DNA of 64,000 bases from Aurelia coerulea (GCA_039566865.1 CM076943.1:41610663-41674662); one strand, 5' to 3'. Shown: positions 1 to 10,593, counted from the first letter of the stretch. Translations and numbers: made by a program. Notes: a model not told the origin generated them from the sequence alone.

Positions 1-550
1 GTCACGAAAGACAGCGATTGCCTCGATATGGTTCTTGCCACATAAAAAAGGATTGGTTAATATAGTTAAATGAGTGCTGCACACAGCATCTTTGAAAAGA
101 CCTTCTCTACCAAGCCGGGGATGTCAGTCACTACGACTAACCGGCAGTTATGTGCCCCTAATATGGGTGGGTTTTGCCAGGGGAAATTTGCGTTAGAAAA
201 AATTCCAAAATTGACAACTGATTGCAAATTTTAAGACAACTTACTTAGCTTAGATTGATCAGCTTAGCATGACTGCAAGACTTGTTACGCGGCTGATTCA
301 CTGTAATAAAATTCTCCTTGGTGCCCTGCAAACTCTTCGATTGCCCTGCGAAATCCACAATATTTGAGATTGGGGGGGGTGTCACACCCCTCCATACCCC
401 CCTTCAATTTTCGCCCCTGACTAGGGGGGGCACTAAAGTGCCCCCCCCCTAGTCTGGATATTTTCAAGGAAAGGGGCGTGCTTCGCGAGCTAACGTGCTA
501 CACGAGCCAAACGATTGATGAATTTGTGTTTTCAACTACACTCAATATCC
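1..550. other. Left-edge non-coding sequence and probable LINE 5' leader
   Basis: No coding signal is visible. A C/G-homopolymer hairpin sits at about 418-453 (GACTAGGGGGGG, a CACTAAAGTG centre, then CCCCCCCCTAGTC), preceded by a second G-run and C-run pair at 370-402. The 5' boundary of the downstream LINE cannot be fixed because no second copy of its 5' end is in the window. Confidence 0.4.
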
Positions 551-1803
551 ATGGAAAAGACAAACATAGTAAAGGCTATCTATCAAGCCATCCTGAAGAT
601 CAGAGCTGGCCATAATCGACCGCATGCAGAAAATATTTCCAAAGCCGCCGCCAAGAGTCTTGGCCTAACCAAGGAGCAAGTCAAGAAGCACCTTGAATCT
701 CTTGTTGAAACCGGCGCGGTTTACATTTCCCAGACAACGAAGGGTGATGATTCTTATTTTATTTTGGATGTGAGCAAACTTGGAGTCTGTGATGACAAAG
801 AACCTGATGGGGAAAATTTTGATTCTGACTGCGGCGACATGGAAAATGATGAATTGGATCTTAGCCTCCACAATATGTTGGAAGGGCGCAGTCCAGTTTC
901 ACCCTCACGAAGTCCTGACACAGGGTCAGATAGATCGGAATTTCTGATCTTTCTTGATCTTATTTCAAAGTTGACAGATGATGTCAGAGATCTTAACGTG
1001 AAACTGGCTGATTCCTGTAAAAAGAACGAAAAATTGCTTGAAAATAATTATTCGCTTGGTTTGGAAAATTTTAAGCTGAAAGCCCGTAGTAATGAGCTGC
1101 CCCCAAGGGAAGGAGGAGGTGATTGTTCTGTCCATAACAACAATTGTCCTTCAGTTGAAAAGCCTATTATGGAAACACAAAAGAGCAAGATTGTTTACGA
1201 AAGTATTGAAGTGGATGTTAAGAAGAGAAACAATAGGATCCGGCCCAACAAAAAGAGGAGGATGAGAGAAAAGACCAAAGCCACTGAGGCGGTAAATGTA
1301 AACAAGGACGGAGAAAAGTCCAAGACGCCTGATAAAAAGGAAGATTCTGATCATTCCAGCCCTTGTGATGTCCAAATTGAAAAACCGCCCAAACAGCAAC
1401 TCGAGCTGCAGCAACCAGAGCAGATTCCGGAGCTAACAAGGGAAAATTTGCCAACAACAAGCAAAGTTGATACAGCAAAAAGTGCTGAAACGATTTGAAA
1501 TCCAATAAATCTGAAGTTGAAATTGCAGAGGAAATAGTGAATCTCGCCAAGTCTGTCAAGAATAAGGACATCGAGGTCAAGATTTCTGGTCTCATACCAA
1601 GAGGTGATGGGTTGGAAGCGAAAAGATCAAAAGTTAATCATGTGCTACATGATCTTTGTAATGAGAATGAAATTGAATTTATGGAGCATCTGAATATTGA
1701 CCCTGAGAAACACCTCAATAATAGCAAGATCCATTTGAATAGAAATGGCGATCAGATTTTGGAAAATAATATGTTTATGGGATGTACAAAACACAAGCAT
1801 TGA
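551..1803 (+). pseudogene. LINE ORF1, broken: winged-helix-like domain plus remnant of SGNH-esterase domain
   Basis: The first segment, 551-1498 (an in-frame ATG also exists at 515), encodes about 70 residues that look like a helix-turn-helix or winged-helix fold. A low-complexity, charged region rich in K, E, Q and P follows, with a basic patch. It stops at TGA 1496-1498. The second segment, from about 1495 to 1803, is in another frame and carries the C-terminal part of an SGNH-esterase domain as found in CR1/L2 ORF1 proteins: it has an LIPRGD motif and ends in HLNRNGDQIL. The front of the esterase domain, with the nucleophile block and the GTND block, is absent. The join reads as though it resumes directly after the GTND-L box, so I infer an internal deletion with a frame change. 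Confidence 0.7.
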
Positions 1804-1848
1804 CTCAAAGAACCTTTAGATTCGCAATTTAATATAGATTATGAAAAT

Positions 1849-4806
1849 ATGTCTTCTTTGGAAATAGATGGTACTCCTCGCCCTAATATATCTGGTAACA
1901 GTCGCCCCGCGCCTGGCGTGAAATTAGGGTTTCGTAAAGGAATGGTCATTGCATCACTCAATGTTAACAGCCTTCCTGCGCATAAGGATGAGGTGGAAAC
2001 TCTTTTGAAAGATAAGGGTATCCATATTTTAGCCCTCAACGAAACAAAGATTGATGATAACTACCCTAGTGACCTCCTTCAAATTGACGGCTTTAGATTC
2101 GTCCGGCATGATCGTAATCGAGATGGCGGAGGAGTAGGTTTCTACATAAGCAATACTATTGTTGCTGATGTACGTGATGACCTCCCCTCTTTTTCCCTAG
2201 AGGTTCGATGCATTGAGGTTAAGCCTGTTAAAGCTAGATCCTTTTTTGTGGTCACGTGGTACAGACCACCATCTGATCATGTTGATACTTTCGATCGATT
2301 GGACCAGTTTTTTAGAGTCTTAGACGCGGAGGATAAGGAAATTCTGTTATTGGGGGACACTAACTGTAATGTTGGAACTCCCCTAGATGATTCTGACCCT
2401 CATGGTTCAAATATTCCACCATGCACAAAGCGTATCATGGAATTTTATGATACTTTCGGTCTTCAACAACTTATTTCTGAGCCTACACGTGAGACTGCTA
2501 GTTCGTCTACAATTATAGACCACATTGCGACGAGTGATCCTCGCAACGTTGTCGAATCAGGTGTACTGCAGACTTGCATTAGTGACCACTATGTGGTATA
2601 CGTAGTTCGTAAATATTTTGGTTCGCTAAAACCACAGCATAAAATGATAACAACACGACAGATGAAAAATTTTGATGAAGATCTTTTCATCAGTGATCTT
2701 GCCTCTGTAGACTGGCATGCTATTGTGAGTGACTCGGGATGCTTGGAGGGAGCTGTTAATCGATGGTCTGATACGCTGTCTCAGATCATCGAAAAACATG
2801 CGCCCCTCCGGGAAAAGCGAGTCTCTGAACGGTATTGCCCGTGGATAACACCCGAATTAAAAAAGATCTGTAGGACAAGAGACAAACTGAAGATCGCTGC
2901 AGTGAAGGCTAAATCCGAGCTTTTAATGGATGCTTACAAGCATGTAAGATCCAAAGCTAATAAATTAAACCGCTCGCTGAAAACCCAATATTTCACAAAT
3001 AAGATTCGTTCCTGCGAAGGCAACATCAAAGAAACTTGGAAAACTATGAACCAAGTAATCAATAAGAGATCCAAAACTACTAATATTAAAGCTCTCAAAG
3101 AAGGTGACGAGACCATTACCGACACTAAATCCATTGCCGATACTATGAACAGTTTCTTTTGCAACGTTGGGAAAAGCCTAGCTGAAAAAATCCCTGCCAA
3201 ACCTAATCCCCTTCTTAATGGTGATTTTGGAGATCCACCCAGCTGCGAGCCTTTTTTGTTTTCCCCTATAAACGAAGAGACTTTGATCAGGGTTTGCAGC
3301 GGTATTAAAACTTCCAATGGGTCGGGTGTTGACTGTATATCTAGCTATTTCCTAAAAATTGGAATTTCGGTACTGGCACCTTCTCTCGTGCAGCTGTTTA
3401 ATTTATCTCTTTCGCTCGGGCGATTCCCGGACAGTTGGAAAATTGCGAGGGTAGCACCTATCTTTAAAGATGGAGCCACCGATAACAAATCAAACTACAG
3501 GCCTATTTCTGTGCTCCCTGTAATTTCTCGACTTTTCGAGAAGCTAATCTTCGATCAGCTTTATGACTACCTTCACCGAAATCAGCTCATCTTTCTCCTA
3601 CAGTCAGCGTTCAGAAAACTGCATTCAGTTCTAACGTGTCTACTTAAAAGCACAAATGACTGGTACTTAAATATTGACAAGGGGAAGTACACTGCTGCCG
3701 TCTTTATCGATCTTAAAAAAGCTTTTGATACTGTGGACCATGATATCCTTTTGGACAAACTGAACTACTATGGCGTCAAGGGTAAAGAATTGAGCTGGTT
3801 TCGGTCTTATCTTTTCAATAGGAAGCAATTCTGTAGAGTGAATGGTCATTCATCTTCAACTGAAGGGGTAGATTGTGGAGTTCCCCAGGGCTCCTGCCTA
3901 GGACCCCTACTCTTTCTAGTTTATGTGAATGACCTCCCCTACTGTTTAAAGACTTCTGACGTGGCAATGTATGCTGACGACACCACTATCTATTACTCCT
4001 CTCCTTCTATTGACGATATCAATGCTGCAATCAATGCTGACCTTGAAGCCCTTAGATGTTGGCTTGAGGGCAACAAGCTATCGCTTAATGTCGTAAAAAC
4101 TCAAGGGATGATAATAGGTAGCAGGTGCAAGCTTCACAGTATAGACTTGCCCAGTTCTTCCAAAGCTGACCTTAACATTGGTAATGAGGTGATCACCATG
4201 GTCAACAATACCAAGTATCTTGGTTTGCAGGTTGACGATCAACTTAAATGGTCCGCTCACTTGTCCTCTACAATCAAGAAAGTCTCTAGAGGTATCGGTA
4301 TGTTGAAGTATTCTAAACGATACCTACCTAAGGAAAACCTCATTATGCTGTATAGAAGTCTCGTTGAGCCCTATTTTAGGTATTGTTGCCCTGTCTGGGG
4401 ATCTTGCGGTGCATCAGCCCTCGATAAGTTGCAAAAACTTCAAAATCGAGCCGCCAGGATAGTCACAAACAGCCCCTATGACACTTCAGCTCTGCCTTTA
4501 ATTAGAAATCTCGGTTGGCTTACTATTAGAGAACTGATCGATTTTGAGACTAGCAAGATGGTCTATAAATCTCTTAACGCCCTTGCCCCTGATTACTTGA
4601 GTAACATATTTCAAAGTGTATCCGAAGCTACTAACCGTCAGCTGAGGAACTCTAAAACGGGCCTTAGATTACCATTACTAAGAACATCAACTGGTCAGAA
4701 ATCGTTTGCTTACAGAGGGGCAAAGGTCTGGAGTGACCTAGATAGTGGTGTCAAGGCGTCCTCATCGCTCCACACTTTTCGAAAAAAATATAAAGCCAAA
4801 CTATGA
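1849..4806 (+). CDS. LINE ORF2: AP-like endonuclease and reverse transcriptase (985 aa)
   Basis: This is the replication protein of the LINE: its endonuclease nicks the target DNA and its reverse transcriptase copies the element RNA from the nick. Residues about 32-250 are an exonuclease-endonuclease-phosphatase fold, with N38 in SLNVNS, E65 in LNETK, GDTN at 169-172, D224 in IDHI and the terminal SDH at 245-247. Residues about 535-790 are the reverse transcriptase: RPISVLP at 551, FIDLKKAFD at 619-627, GVPQGS at 677-682 and the catalytic YADD at 708-711. The usual SGFR..HST block reads SAFRKLHSV here, a mild deviation. The frame is open throughout. I chose ATG 1849 because it is the first in-frame ATG after the upstream stop. 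The length is normal for L2/CR1 ORF2. Confidence 0.93.
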   Translation: MSSLEIDGTPRPNISGNSRPAPGVKLGFRKGMVIASLNVNSLPAHKDEVETLLKDKGIHILALNETKIDDNYPSDLLQIDGFRFVRHDRNRDGGGVGFYISNTIVADVRDDLPSFSLEVRCIEVKPVKARSFFVVTWYRPPSDHVDTFDRLDQFFRVLDAEDKEILLLGDTNCNVGTPLDDSDPHGSNIPPCTKRIMEFYDTFGLQQLISEPTRETASSSTIIDHIATSDPRNVVESGVLQTCISDHYVVYVVRKYFGSLKPQHKMITTRQMKNFDEDLFISDLASVDWHAIVSDSGCLEGAVNRWSDTLSQIIEKHAPLREKRVSERYCPWITPELKKICRTRDKLKIAAVKAKSELLMDAYKHVRSKANKLNRSLKTQYFTNKIRSCEGNIKETWKTMNQVINKRSKTTNIKALKEGDETITDTKSIADTMNSFFCNVGKSLAEKIPAKPNPLLNGDFGDPPSCEPFLFSPINEETLIRVCSGIKTSNGSGVDCISSYFLKIGISVLAPSLVQLFNLSLSLGRFPDSWKIARVAPIFKDGATDNKSNYRPISVLPVISRLFEKLIFDQLYDYLHRNQLIFLLQSAFRKLHSVLTCLLKSTNDWYLNIDKGKYTAAVFIDLKKAFDTVDHDILLDKLNYYGVKGKELSWFRSYLFNRKQFCRVNGHSSSTEGVDCGVPQGSCLGPLLFLVYVNDLPYCLKTSDVAMYADDTTIYYSSPSIDDINAAINADLEALRCWLEGNKLSLNVVKTQGMIIGSRCKLHSIDLPSSSKADLNIGNEVITMVNNTKYLGLQVDDQLKWSAHLSSTIKKVSRGIGMLKYSKRYLPKENLIMLYRSLVEPYFRYCCPVWGSCGASALDKLQKLQNRAARIVTNSPYDTSALPLIRNLGWLTIRELIDFETSKMVYKSLNALAPDYLSNIFQSVSEATNRQLRNSKTGLRLPLLRTSTGQKSFAYRGAKVWSDLDSGVKASSSLHTFRKKYKAKL

Positions 4807-4986
4807 CTCTTCTCGTTTTTCTTTCTTTTTTTTGTCAACGATTTATTGTAAATAGGAGTGTATTATACATTTATTTATTATCTAATTTTTAATATTACTT
4901 TAGCATGGCTCCCTGTAAAGCAGTATGTAAATATTGAGTGGATTACCATGGATAAAAAAGTTAAAATGAAATGAAATGAAATGAAA

Positions 4987-5075
4987 TCGCCGATTTTTAC
5001 GTTTTAGGGTATGCTCATCGCCGATTTTTACGTTTTAGGGTATGCTTTTCGCCGATTTTTTCTAAAACCGGCTAT
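4987..5075. repeat. Short tandem repeat, unit about 32 bases (2-3 copies)
   Basis: The block CGCCGATTTTTACGTTTTAG followed by GGTATGC is repeated at about 4987 and 5019, with a third partial copy at about 5049. It directly abuts the LINE 3' tail. Confidence 0.7.
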
Positions 5076-5184
5076 CATTTCGAGGGAAAATTTCTAAAGC
5101 CGGGTGAAAATTTTTTTTCTTGGAGTGCACACCCCTGTACAATTGAAAGTCAAGTACACCCCCCGGGCTGAAACCTTAAGAATT

Positions 5185-5330
5185 TAGTCGTTACTTAACT
5201 GCGAAATATCCGTTTCGTTATAAATAGTAGTAAATGTATAAAGTGATATAGTACAATATATGTAACAGAATGGAGTTGTCGCAGTTAAGTCATAACTTAA
5301 CTGCGAAATATCCGTTTTGTTATGTATATT
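5185..5330. repeat. Direct repeat upstream of the ATC-hydrolase-like gene
   Basis: CTTAACTGCGAAATATCCGT followed by TTYGTTAT occurs at about 5195 and again at about 5297, about 100 bases apart. A reverse-complement fragment (GCAGTTAAG) lies between them. The second copy ends about 120 bases before the proposed start codon, so it lies in the promoter region. No function can be assigned. Confidence 0.6.
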
Positions 5331-5443
5331 AGTTCATCTTTACTTCCTCTTACTTCTCATCCTTTACAGAACGTAAAACGGCGACAGGATATTCTGTGTC
5401 GAAACTGCGAAATTCGCGGATATCATACGATCCGTAAACAATC

Positions 5444-5753
5444 ATGGCGTCTGCTTCCTCGTCGTATATTTTAGCTGGAAATAACATTCCGATTACATCA
5501 AGAGACACACAAAGAGCATTCCACCTTGATAACCTAGCGTTGTATTTGAAGAAAGGGGGAATATACGAGAAGGAAACAGTCGATTGTATCGAAACGGAAC
5601 TAGACAGCCTTCTTGTTTTCAACAAACAATTCATTTCAGCTGGGGACCAAGAAATAAAGAAACATGCATACACAAGCCTTGTCGCAATTGCTATAAATAA
5701 TGTTTTGAAACAGAAAGGATTTGATGATAAGAAAATCGAGGAAGTCATACTTG
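5444..5753 (+). CDS. ATC-hydrolase-like gene, exon 1
   Basis: This exon encodes the N-terminal 103 residues, which are mostly helical with no obvious signal peptide or membrane span. I chose ATG 5444 because it starts the long frame and is followed by an Ala/Ser-rich start (MASASSSY). The frame runs past 5753, but a good splice donor (TTG|GTAAGAAA) lies there and leaves phase 1. That is exactly the phase needed by the acceptor at 8531, so I join the two. The residues alone do not identify the family; the assignment rests on exon 2. The alternative is read-through into the cysteine-rich frame that continues to 6013. Confidence 0.6.
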
Positions 5754-6087
5754 GTAAGAAAATGATTTCTCTCTCAATCATAAGGGGCGGGGTAGACAAA
5801 ATGGCCAAACAAGCAAGGCAAAATTTAGGCCCAGCTATGTGCTGCATGCTGTGCTGTGCATTATTAGAGTTTCATCAGTATGGGGTGAGGCTATCAGCAA
5901 ATATTGTTCATCGAGCTCCAGTATTTACCCTCGCAGTGATAACTGGCTCAAGAAATACCCATTTTCACAGGAAGCTCTTGAAAAGATGCCTTCTTTCTAT
6001 TTCCGAGGGCTAGAAAAGAAGAAAAGAGGCAAAATGATACCCAGAAGAGGGCTTCCATCTGCAAGATATCCCTCCCAAGGTTCTTGA
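5754..6087 (+). other. Open frames continuing beyond the exon 1 donor
   Basis: The exon 1 frame stays open to 6013 and includes a cysteine-rich stretch (AMCCMLCCALLEFH). A second frame (to 6087) contains a protein-like run with DNWLKKYPFSQEALEKM and FYFRGLEKKKRGK. One indel near 5870-5900 would link them. This could be an alternative 3' exon, a retained-intron isoform or a decayed paralogous exon. I treat it as intronic in the main model. Confidence 0.3.
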
Positions 6088-6764
6088 ACTGAATAACCTG
6101 AGTTAAAAGATGAGATCTCATAGATTTATAAATAGCCTATTGTATTTGATAATCCAGCTCGTGGCGAATGAAAGCAATGCTAAAGAAAACAATAGGGGTA
6201 TTAGATCTTTCTTTGTCCTATTTTTAGACAAGCGCTATATATCTCAGGTCATTCACTTTAATGTATGAAACTTTGAATAACTTGTAACCTATAAATTTTA
6301 AGCATATTTTTCATGAAATATGCAGCCCCCTTTGCTTTTAACCTTTATTACAGATACTACAGATTTCAGGTGCTTCGGTACAGTGGTGCAAACTTCTGCT
6401 TTGGTCAGAATAGTTAAGAAATGGTAGGTCCAAGCCCCTACACTTGACCCAAGACTATTTCTTCAACTCGGTCAAAATGTGAAAAACATTTTGCAAATTT
6501 TTTTGCAATTTCTTTTCAATATTTTGACTGAGTTGACTAAATAGACTTGAGGAAAGTCGAAGTCCCCTTGAACTACAGCAGCATCATAATGAGAGGTTGT
6601 AAACTTGACAAGTTCTTACCTACTTTACTTCTACAATCGTCACCAAACTGTAAACAAATCTGATAACACTGCACGTGGCCATTGTTCTCTGCAGTTTGTT
6701 TGATGGCTTACACCCAATCCGCCAAAAATGCTTGTTAAAAATCCACTTATATCCAAGCAATAGT

Positions 6765-7936
6765 TAGACTTGCTCCAAGTCTCGTTCGTTATCGTATTCG
6801 GGCCCACTCGGTTGGTCAGCAAATGAGCGGCGAAAGTGGAGCGAGCGAAGCGAGCGGAACGGGCAGCGAACGAGACTTGTTAAAGGTGGATGCTCATGAA
6901 TAATTAATGAGATTCTTGATGTAACCAAGGCTGATTGAATTGAGAAGAGCGTCAGGGGGTTGCACTAGCCAACAATTGTTATGAGAGTTTTCTTATTGAA
7001 ATCATGACATTCTGTTATTCAATGAAAATATGAATTACAATTGAACGAATGACGTAGTTTAGTTTAAATTCAAAGGGGATTACTTGCATATTATAAAAGA
7101 CTATTGAATATTCAGTCTGTCAATTGTGGAAGGAAGGGAAGCTAAGCGTTTTTCAAACTATGTTTACAGTTTGCGCGAACGAAGTTTATTGATCATTTGA
7201 TTTCAATGAATACAAGTCACCTAAAGACCATATAAAGAGTTTGTTTCATCAAATCGGACAGAAACATGAGTTTTACAAAATCCTTAGAGAATACCTACGG
7301 GTTCAAATGAGAATAAACAACAATTTGAAGCCACAAAACAACCGGGTGAAAGTTTGAGCTTATTAAAAAAGAGAAACAGTTCAAGAACAATATTTAGTGT
7401 AGTGAGAGTGAGAAGTTGACAGTTCAGACGCTTGTCGTCTTTCAAATTTGCATTGCTTAGGACAATTTAGATCTCTAGGATATTAAACGACAGACTTTCC
7501 TGAACCAGCTGGTTGCAATGCAACACAACGTCCTTTCCTTGTAACGAGCCAAGCTGTTCGATGTTCATGACTTATTTCACAACTTCTATGGACTTCTTGT
7601 GACTAGAAATTACAATGTTCTGAAGATTGGCCCAAGAATCCGCTTCGCTTCGCACGCAAAGTATCCCCCCCTGTCCAAAATAGTTCTCTCTCCCACGATC
7701 GATTTTCTTTTGTCTTATGACATCTTTGATTGGCTAGATATAACTTCAAAAGCTGCCGCACCGGTCAAAATCTTGACCGCTACCAATTAAAAATCTCATT
7801 AATTATTCATGAGCACCCACCTTTCACAAGTCTCGTTCGCAGCCTGTTCCGCTCGCTTCGCTCGCTGCACTTTCGCCGCTCACTGCCAACCGAGTAGGCC
7901 CGAATACGATAACGAACGAGACTTGGAGCAAGTCTA
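6765..7936. mobile_element. MITE with about 150-base terminal inverted repeats, TA target duplication
   Basis: The left arm from 6767 (GACTTGCTCCAAGTCTCGTT) is mirrored at the right end (ending 7934), and the match extends for about 150 bases. Each arm contains a GC-rich self-complementary block (GCGAGCGAAGCGAGCGGAAC on the left). TA flanks both ends. It lies in the intron of the ATC-hydrolase-like gene. The interior shows no transposase. Confidence 0.8.
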
Positions 7937-8048
7937 GATCTATCTTCAAAATGGCAAACATGGTAAACAGAACAGGTAAATGTGTGTGCTGTTGCCCATC
8001 AAAAAACTTCAAAATCACTGTTTTGACCAAAATTTGGAGACAGAGCCC

Positions 8049-8477
8049 CTTTACACGTTTTTTTATAAGAAACTTGGATCAGCACATAGTACTAAAAGTT
8101 TCTTAATTTCGCATGAAAATTTCGGTGTTTTAGTAGTAAAAGTTTCTTAATCAGTTTCTTATTTTTTGGGCCTAAAATTGCGGTATTGTTCGAAGTTGAG
8201 CCTTCTTCTCGAGAAAGGGCTTCCTTTTTGCATTGACATTGTCATCAAGAAGAAGCCATGTACATCAAGGCAAAAATTTACCAATTTTGCAGTTAAAAGT
8301 CAAGAAAAGACGAATGTACCTTTGTTAGAAAGACATAGAATAAGAGAGACACAAAGAAATAAAGTTTTAGAGTTTCTTAACTGTTCTTGAGCGTAGTACT
8401 AGAGTTTCTTAATTTTTTGGTCATCGTAGTACTAGTTTCTTATAAAACAGTTTCTTATAAAAAAAAAACGTGTAAAG
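8049..8477. mobile_element. MITE with inverted repeat CTTTACACGTTTTTTTATAAG
   Basis: The left end CTTTACACGTTTTTTTATAA followed by GAAACT is mirrored by the right end, which finishes CGTGTAAAG. Internally, AGTTTCTTA motifs occur many times. It lies in the same intron, about 55 bases before the exon 2 acceptor. A related fragment appears at 35765-35830. Confidence 0.75.
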
Positions 8478-8530
8478 ACTGAAACTTCACCTCCCCCTTC
8501 AACTTTATCTCAATATTTTCATTTTATTAG

Positions 8531-8904
8531 GTAATCTTCGATTCATGGTGTTACCCATCCTAAAACCTGTGGCAAAGCGAATGGGTAGATCTGAGGACCC
8601 TTGGTCAGTCTTCCTACCCTATGCTCGAGATGGAACCTTGAACGGTTACTCAACATTCAACCCAGAAATCATTGAAGCAAGTGATGACAGGCTTGATTTT
8701 GATCTTCATCATTGCGTCTTTTATGACTTGTTCAAGAGGAATAAAACTGAGCACCTTGGCCCCATCTTCTGCAAGTATGATGATATACTAGCTGGTCTCA
8801 TCAAAGAGTGGGTTGGGTTTGAGAGGAAAGAAACAATTGCTTGTGGTGCAGAGAAATGCACTTTCAGATATTGCTCCAAGAAAGGAAAAGCCAATGACTG
8901 GTGA
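8531..8904 (+). CDS. ATC-hydrolase-like gene, exon 2 (catalytic-family domain)
   Basis: This is the terminal exon, after an ATTTTATTAG acceptor; its first two bases complete the split Gly codon 104. The joined protein is 227 residues, close to the usual size of the family. The region 155-220 matches the L-2-amino-thiazoline-4-carboxylic acid hydrolase family (Pfam ATC_hydrolase): HHCVFYDLFK (C165), GPIFCKYDD (C184 and an Asp pair), then F-R-K-T and CGAEKCTFRY (C208, C213). Characterised bacterial members act in converting ATC to L-cysteine; the role in an animal is unknown. No targeting signal is seen, so it is probably cytosolic. It may be an ancient bacterial acquisition that gained an intron. 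The stop is TGA 8902-8904. Domain assignment is from memory of the family pattern, not from a search. Confidence 0.68.
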
Positions 8905-8974
8905 GCAGGTACTGTACATTAGAGCATGCATGCACCATCTTCACTGTTGATATAATTGTAGTATCAAGTTGCTG

Positions 8975-8980
8975 AATAAA
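8975..8980 (+). promoter_or_regulatory. Polyadenylation signal AATAAA
   Basis: A canonical AATAAA lies 70 bases past the exon 2 stop codon, suitably placed to end the ATC-hydrolase-like transcript. Confidence 0.6.
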
Positions 8981-9070
8981 TGCAATAAGAAAAAATTTGT
9001 GCGGCTTTGGCCGAGGAAATGGGTGGGGGAGGGGGTTTATCTGATTACTGTCAGTCAGTGGTGGAGCCAA

Positions 9071-9373
9071 CCTGTACGAAAATACAAGGCCATGTAATAG
9101 CCATGTACAAGCCTTGTAGTTATGGTCTTGTAACCTTGTTATAGCCTGGAATAGCCTTGCTGTAACCTTATAAATGGCTTGAAAAATGCTAATTAGCCTT
9201 GTAGAAGCCTTGTGTAAACCTTGTGTTAGACTGGTTGCAGCTTGGAATCTTACTGTTAGCCTTGTAATTTTCTTCCAAGGTTAGTACAAGGTAATAACAA
9301 GGTCATAATCCCCTCTACAAGGCTAAAACTTAGCCTGTACAAGGCCAAGTTTAGCCTCGTATTTTTGTACAGG
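9071..9373. mobile_element. Hairpin MITE rich in CAAGGC/GCCTTG motifs
   Basis: The terminal inverted repeat CCTGTACGAAAATACAAGGC (9071) is mirrored at 9354-9373. The interior is a degenerate array of GCCTTGTA-type words in both orientations, so the whole 303-base unit can fold on itself. The target duplication is unclear. Confidence 0.75.
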
Positions 9374-10518
9374 AAGAGAGGAATGGTATCTGAACTTTTC
9401 CAAAAGATGGTCCACAAAGTTGGCAGGAATTTAACATCTGAGGAGGGGTAAGCGACAGGTAGCCCAGGCGGTTAATTGAACGATAATAAGTTTAAACTTT
9501 CAAAAATAGTTAAATGTAATACCGTTGTCTCTCATTTGTTGCATTTCTCTACAGCTGTGTTGCACTATATAGTACTGCATTAATTATTTCAAATCAAACT
9601 CTCGCATTCGAACAATTACGCAGTGCATGAAATCCATTTCAACCAACAATATTGTTGCTTTCCGACGGCTTACTGGTTAATACTATTGAGCAACTGTATC
9701 TGGTCATTCATTGCTCCCAAATGTTTTTCCTGGTAAAACTGTAAAGTGAAGGTCCGTGCACATTTGGTGCTAAAATTCAAGATATAAAGGTTAAGTACAG
9801 TAAAGAGACAAAAGCCTTTTGGATTCTATGCAACCAATTATTTCGACTTTCTTGCTCCATAAATCAGCAACTGCTTGTCAGATTCACCCAAACTTGCTAC
9901 CAAACTATAAGGTGAAGTCTCTTTTATTCACAAATTCGAAAAAATGGAAAATTTGATTTGTGGCTCCTCCACAGTAGCCACTCACAGGGTGTAGATGTTT
10001 TTGGGATACCCTGTAGAGTTTTGAAAAGTGTGGTCCTGAAAATTTTCTGGGGCCTCGAGCCAGATCCCTCCCTTGCCTCTACTGTTCCGGCTCCACATCT
10101 GCCAGTAGATATAATTTGCTATTTGTAATTTAGTTCTCAACTACCATTGATTTCTCTCATATTACATGCAAGGTATATGCAGTAGTGAGATAATAGCAGT
10201 GGTTCATTTACATGCCAGAAATACTTAATAAAAAGAAGTAGGTTGTATTTTACTAAGTTGATCAAGCAACACTGTTATGGTCATTATTCTAAAAAATCGT
10301 TTCCTCAAAATAGAACATGATTAAACATTTGAAACGAATGGACATGATTAAAAATTGTCTGTAAATAACTTCAACAATGCAAAATACCACATACTATACA
10401 CCTTGATTTAACTTTTAGAATTAATCAAAATATTATCTATACACACAGACAACCATAAAGTCACACATTGTATTTTGTCACTGAAACTGTTTCCGTCTTC
10501 GTATTTTGATGCAAATCC
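9374..10518. other. Intergenic sequence without recognised features
   Basis: No long frame, splice-like exon pair or repeat family member was recognised. It is AT-rich. Confidence 0.5.
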
Positions 10519-10593
10519 CAAATCGATCTCAACTGCCATGTCAACCACCCATGGGGCCCATGGGTGGTTGACATGGCAGTTGAGATTGATTTG
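10519..10593. repeat. Near-perfect 75-base palindrome
   Basis: Two 37-base arms with a single mismatch flank a central G at 10556. The core reads CCCATGGG, G, CCCATGGG. There is essentially no loop, so it would extrude as a cruciform or snap-back hairpin. Confidence 0.85.

Larger units (their letters stand above)
515..4986 (+). mobile_element. L2/CR1-like non-LTR retrotransposon (LINE), nearly full length
   Basis: The element has two ORFs in the order expected for CR1/L2-type LINEs: an ORF1 with a winged-helix-like start and an esterase-like end, then an ORF2 with endonuclease and reverse transcriptase. The 3' UTR (4807-4963) ends in a short AATGA-type tandem tail at about 4963-4986, as is usual for L2-like elements, which end in a short repeat instead of poly(A). 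The 5' end is placed at the first ORF only and may lie further left. ORF2 is intact but ORF1 is broken, so this copy is probably not autonomous. It lies just upstream of the ATC-hydrolase-like gene, on the same strand. Confidence 0.85.
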
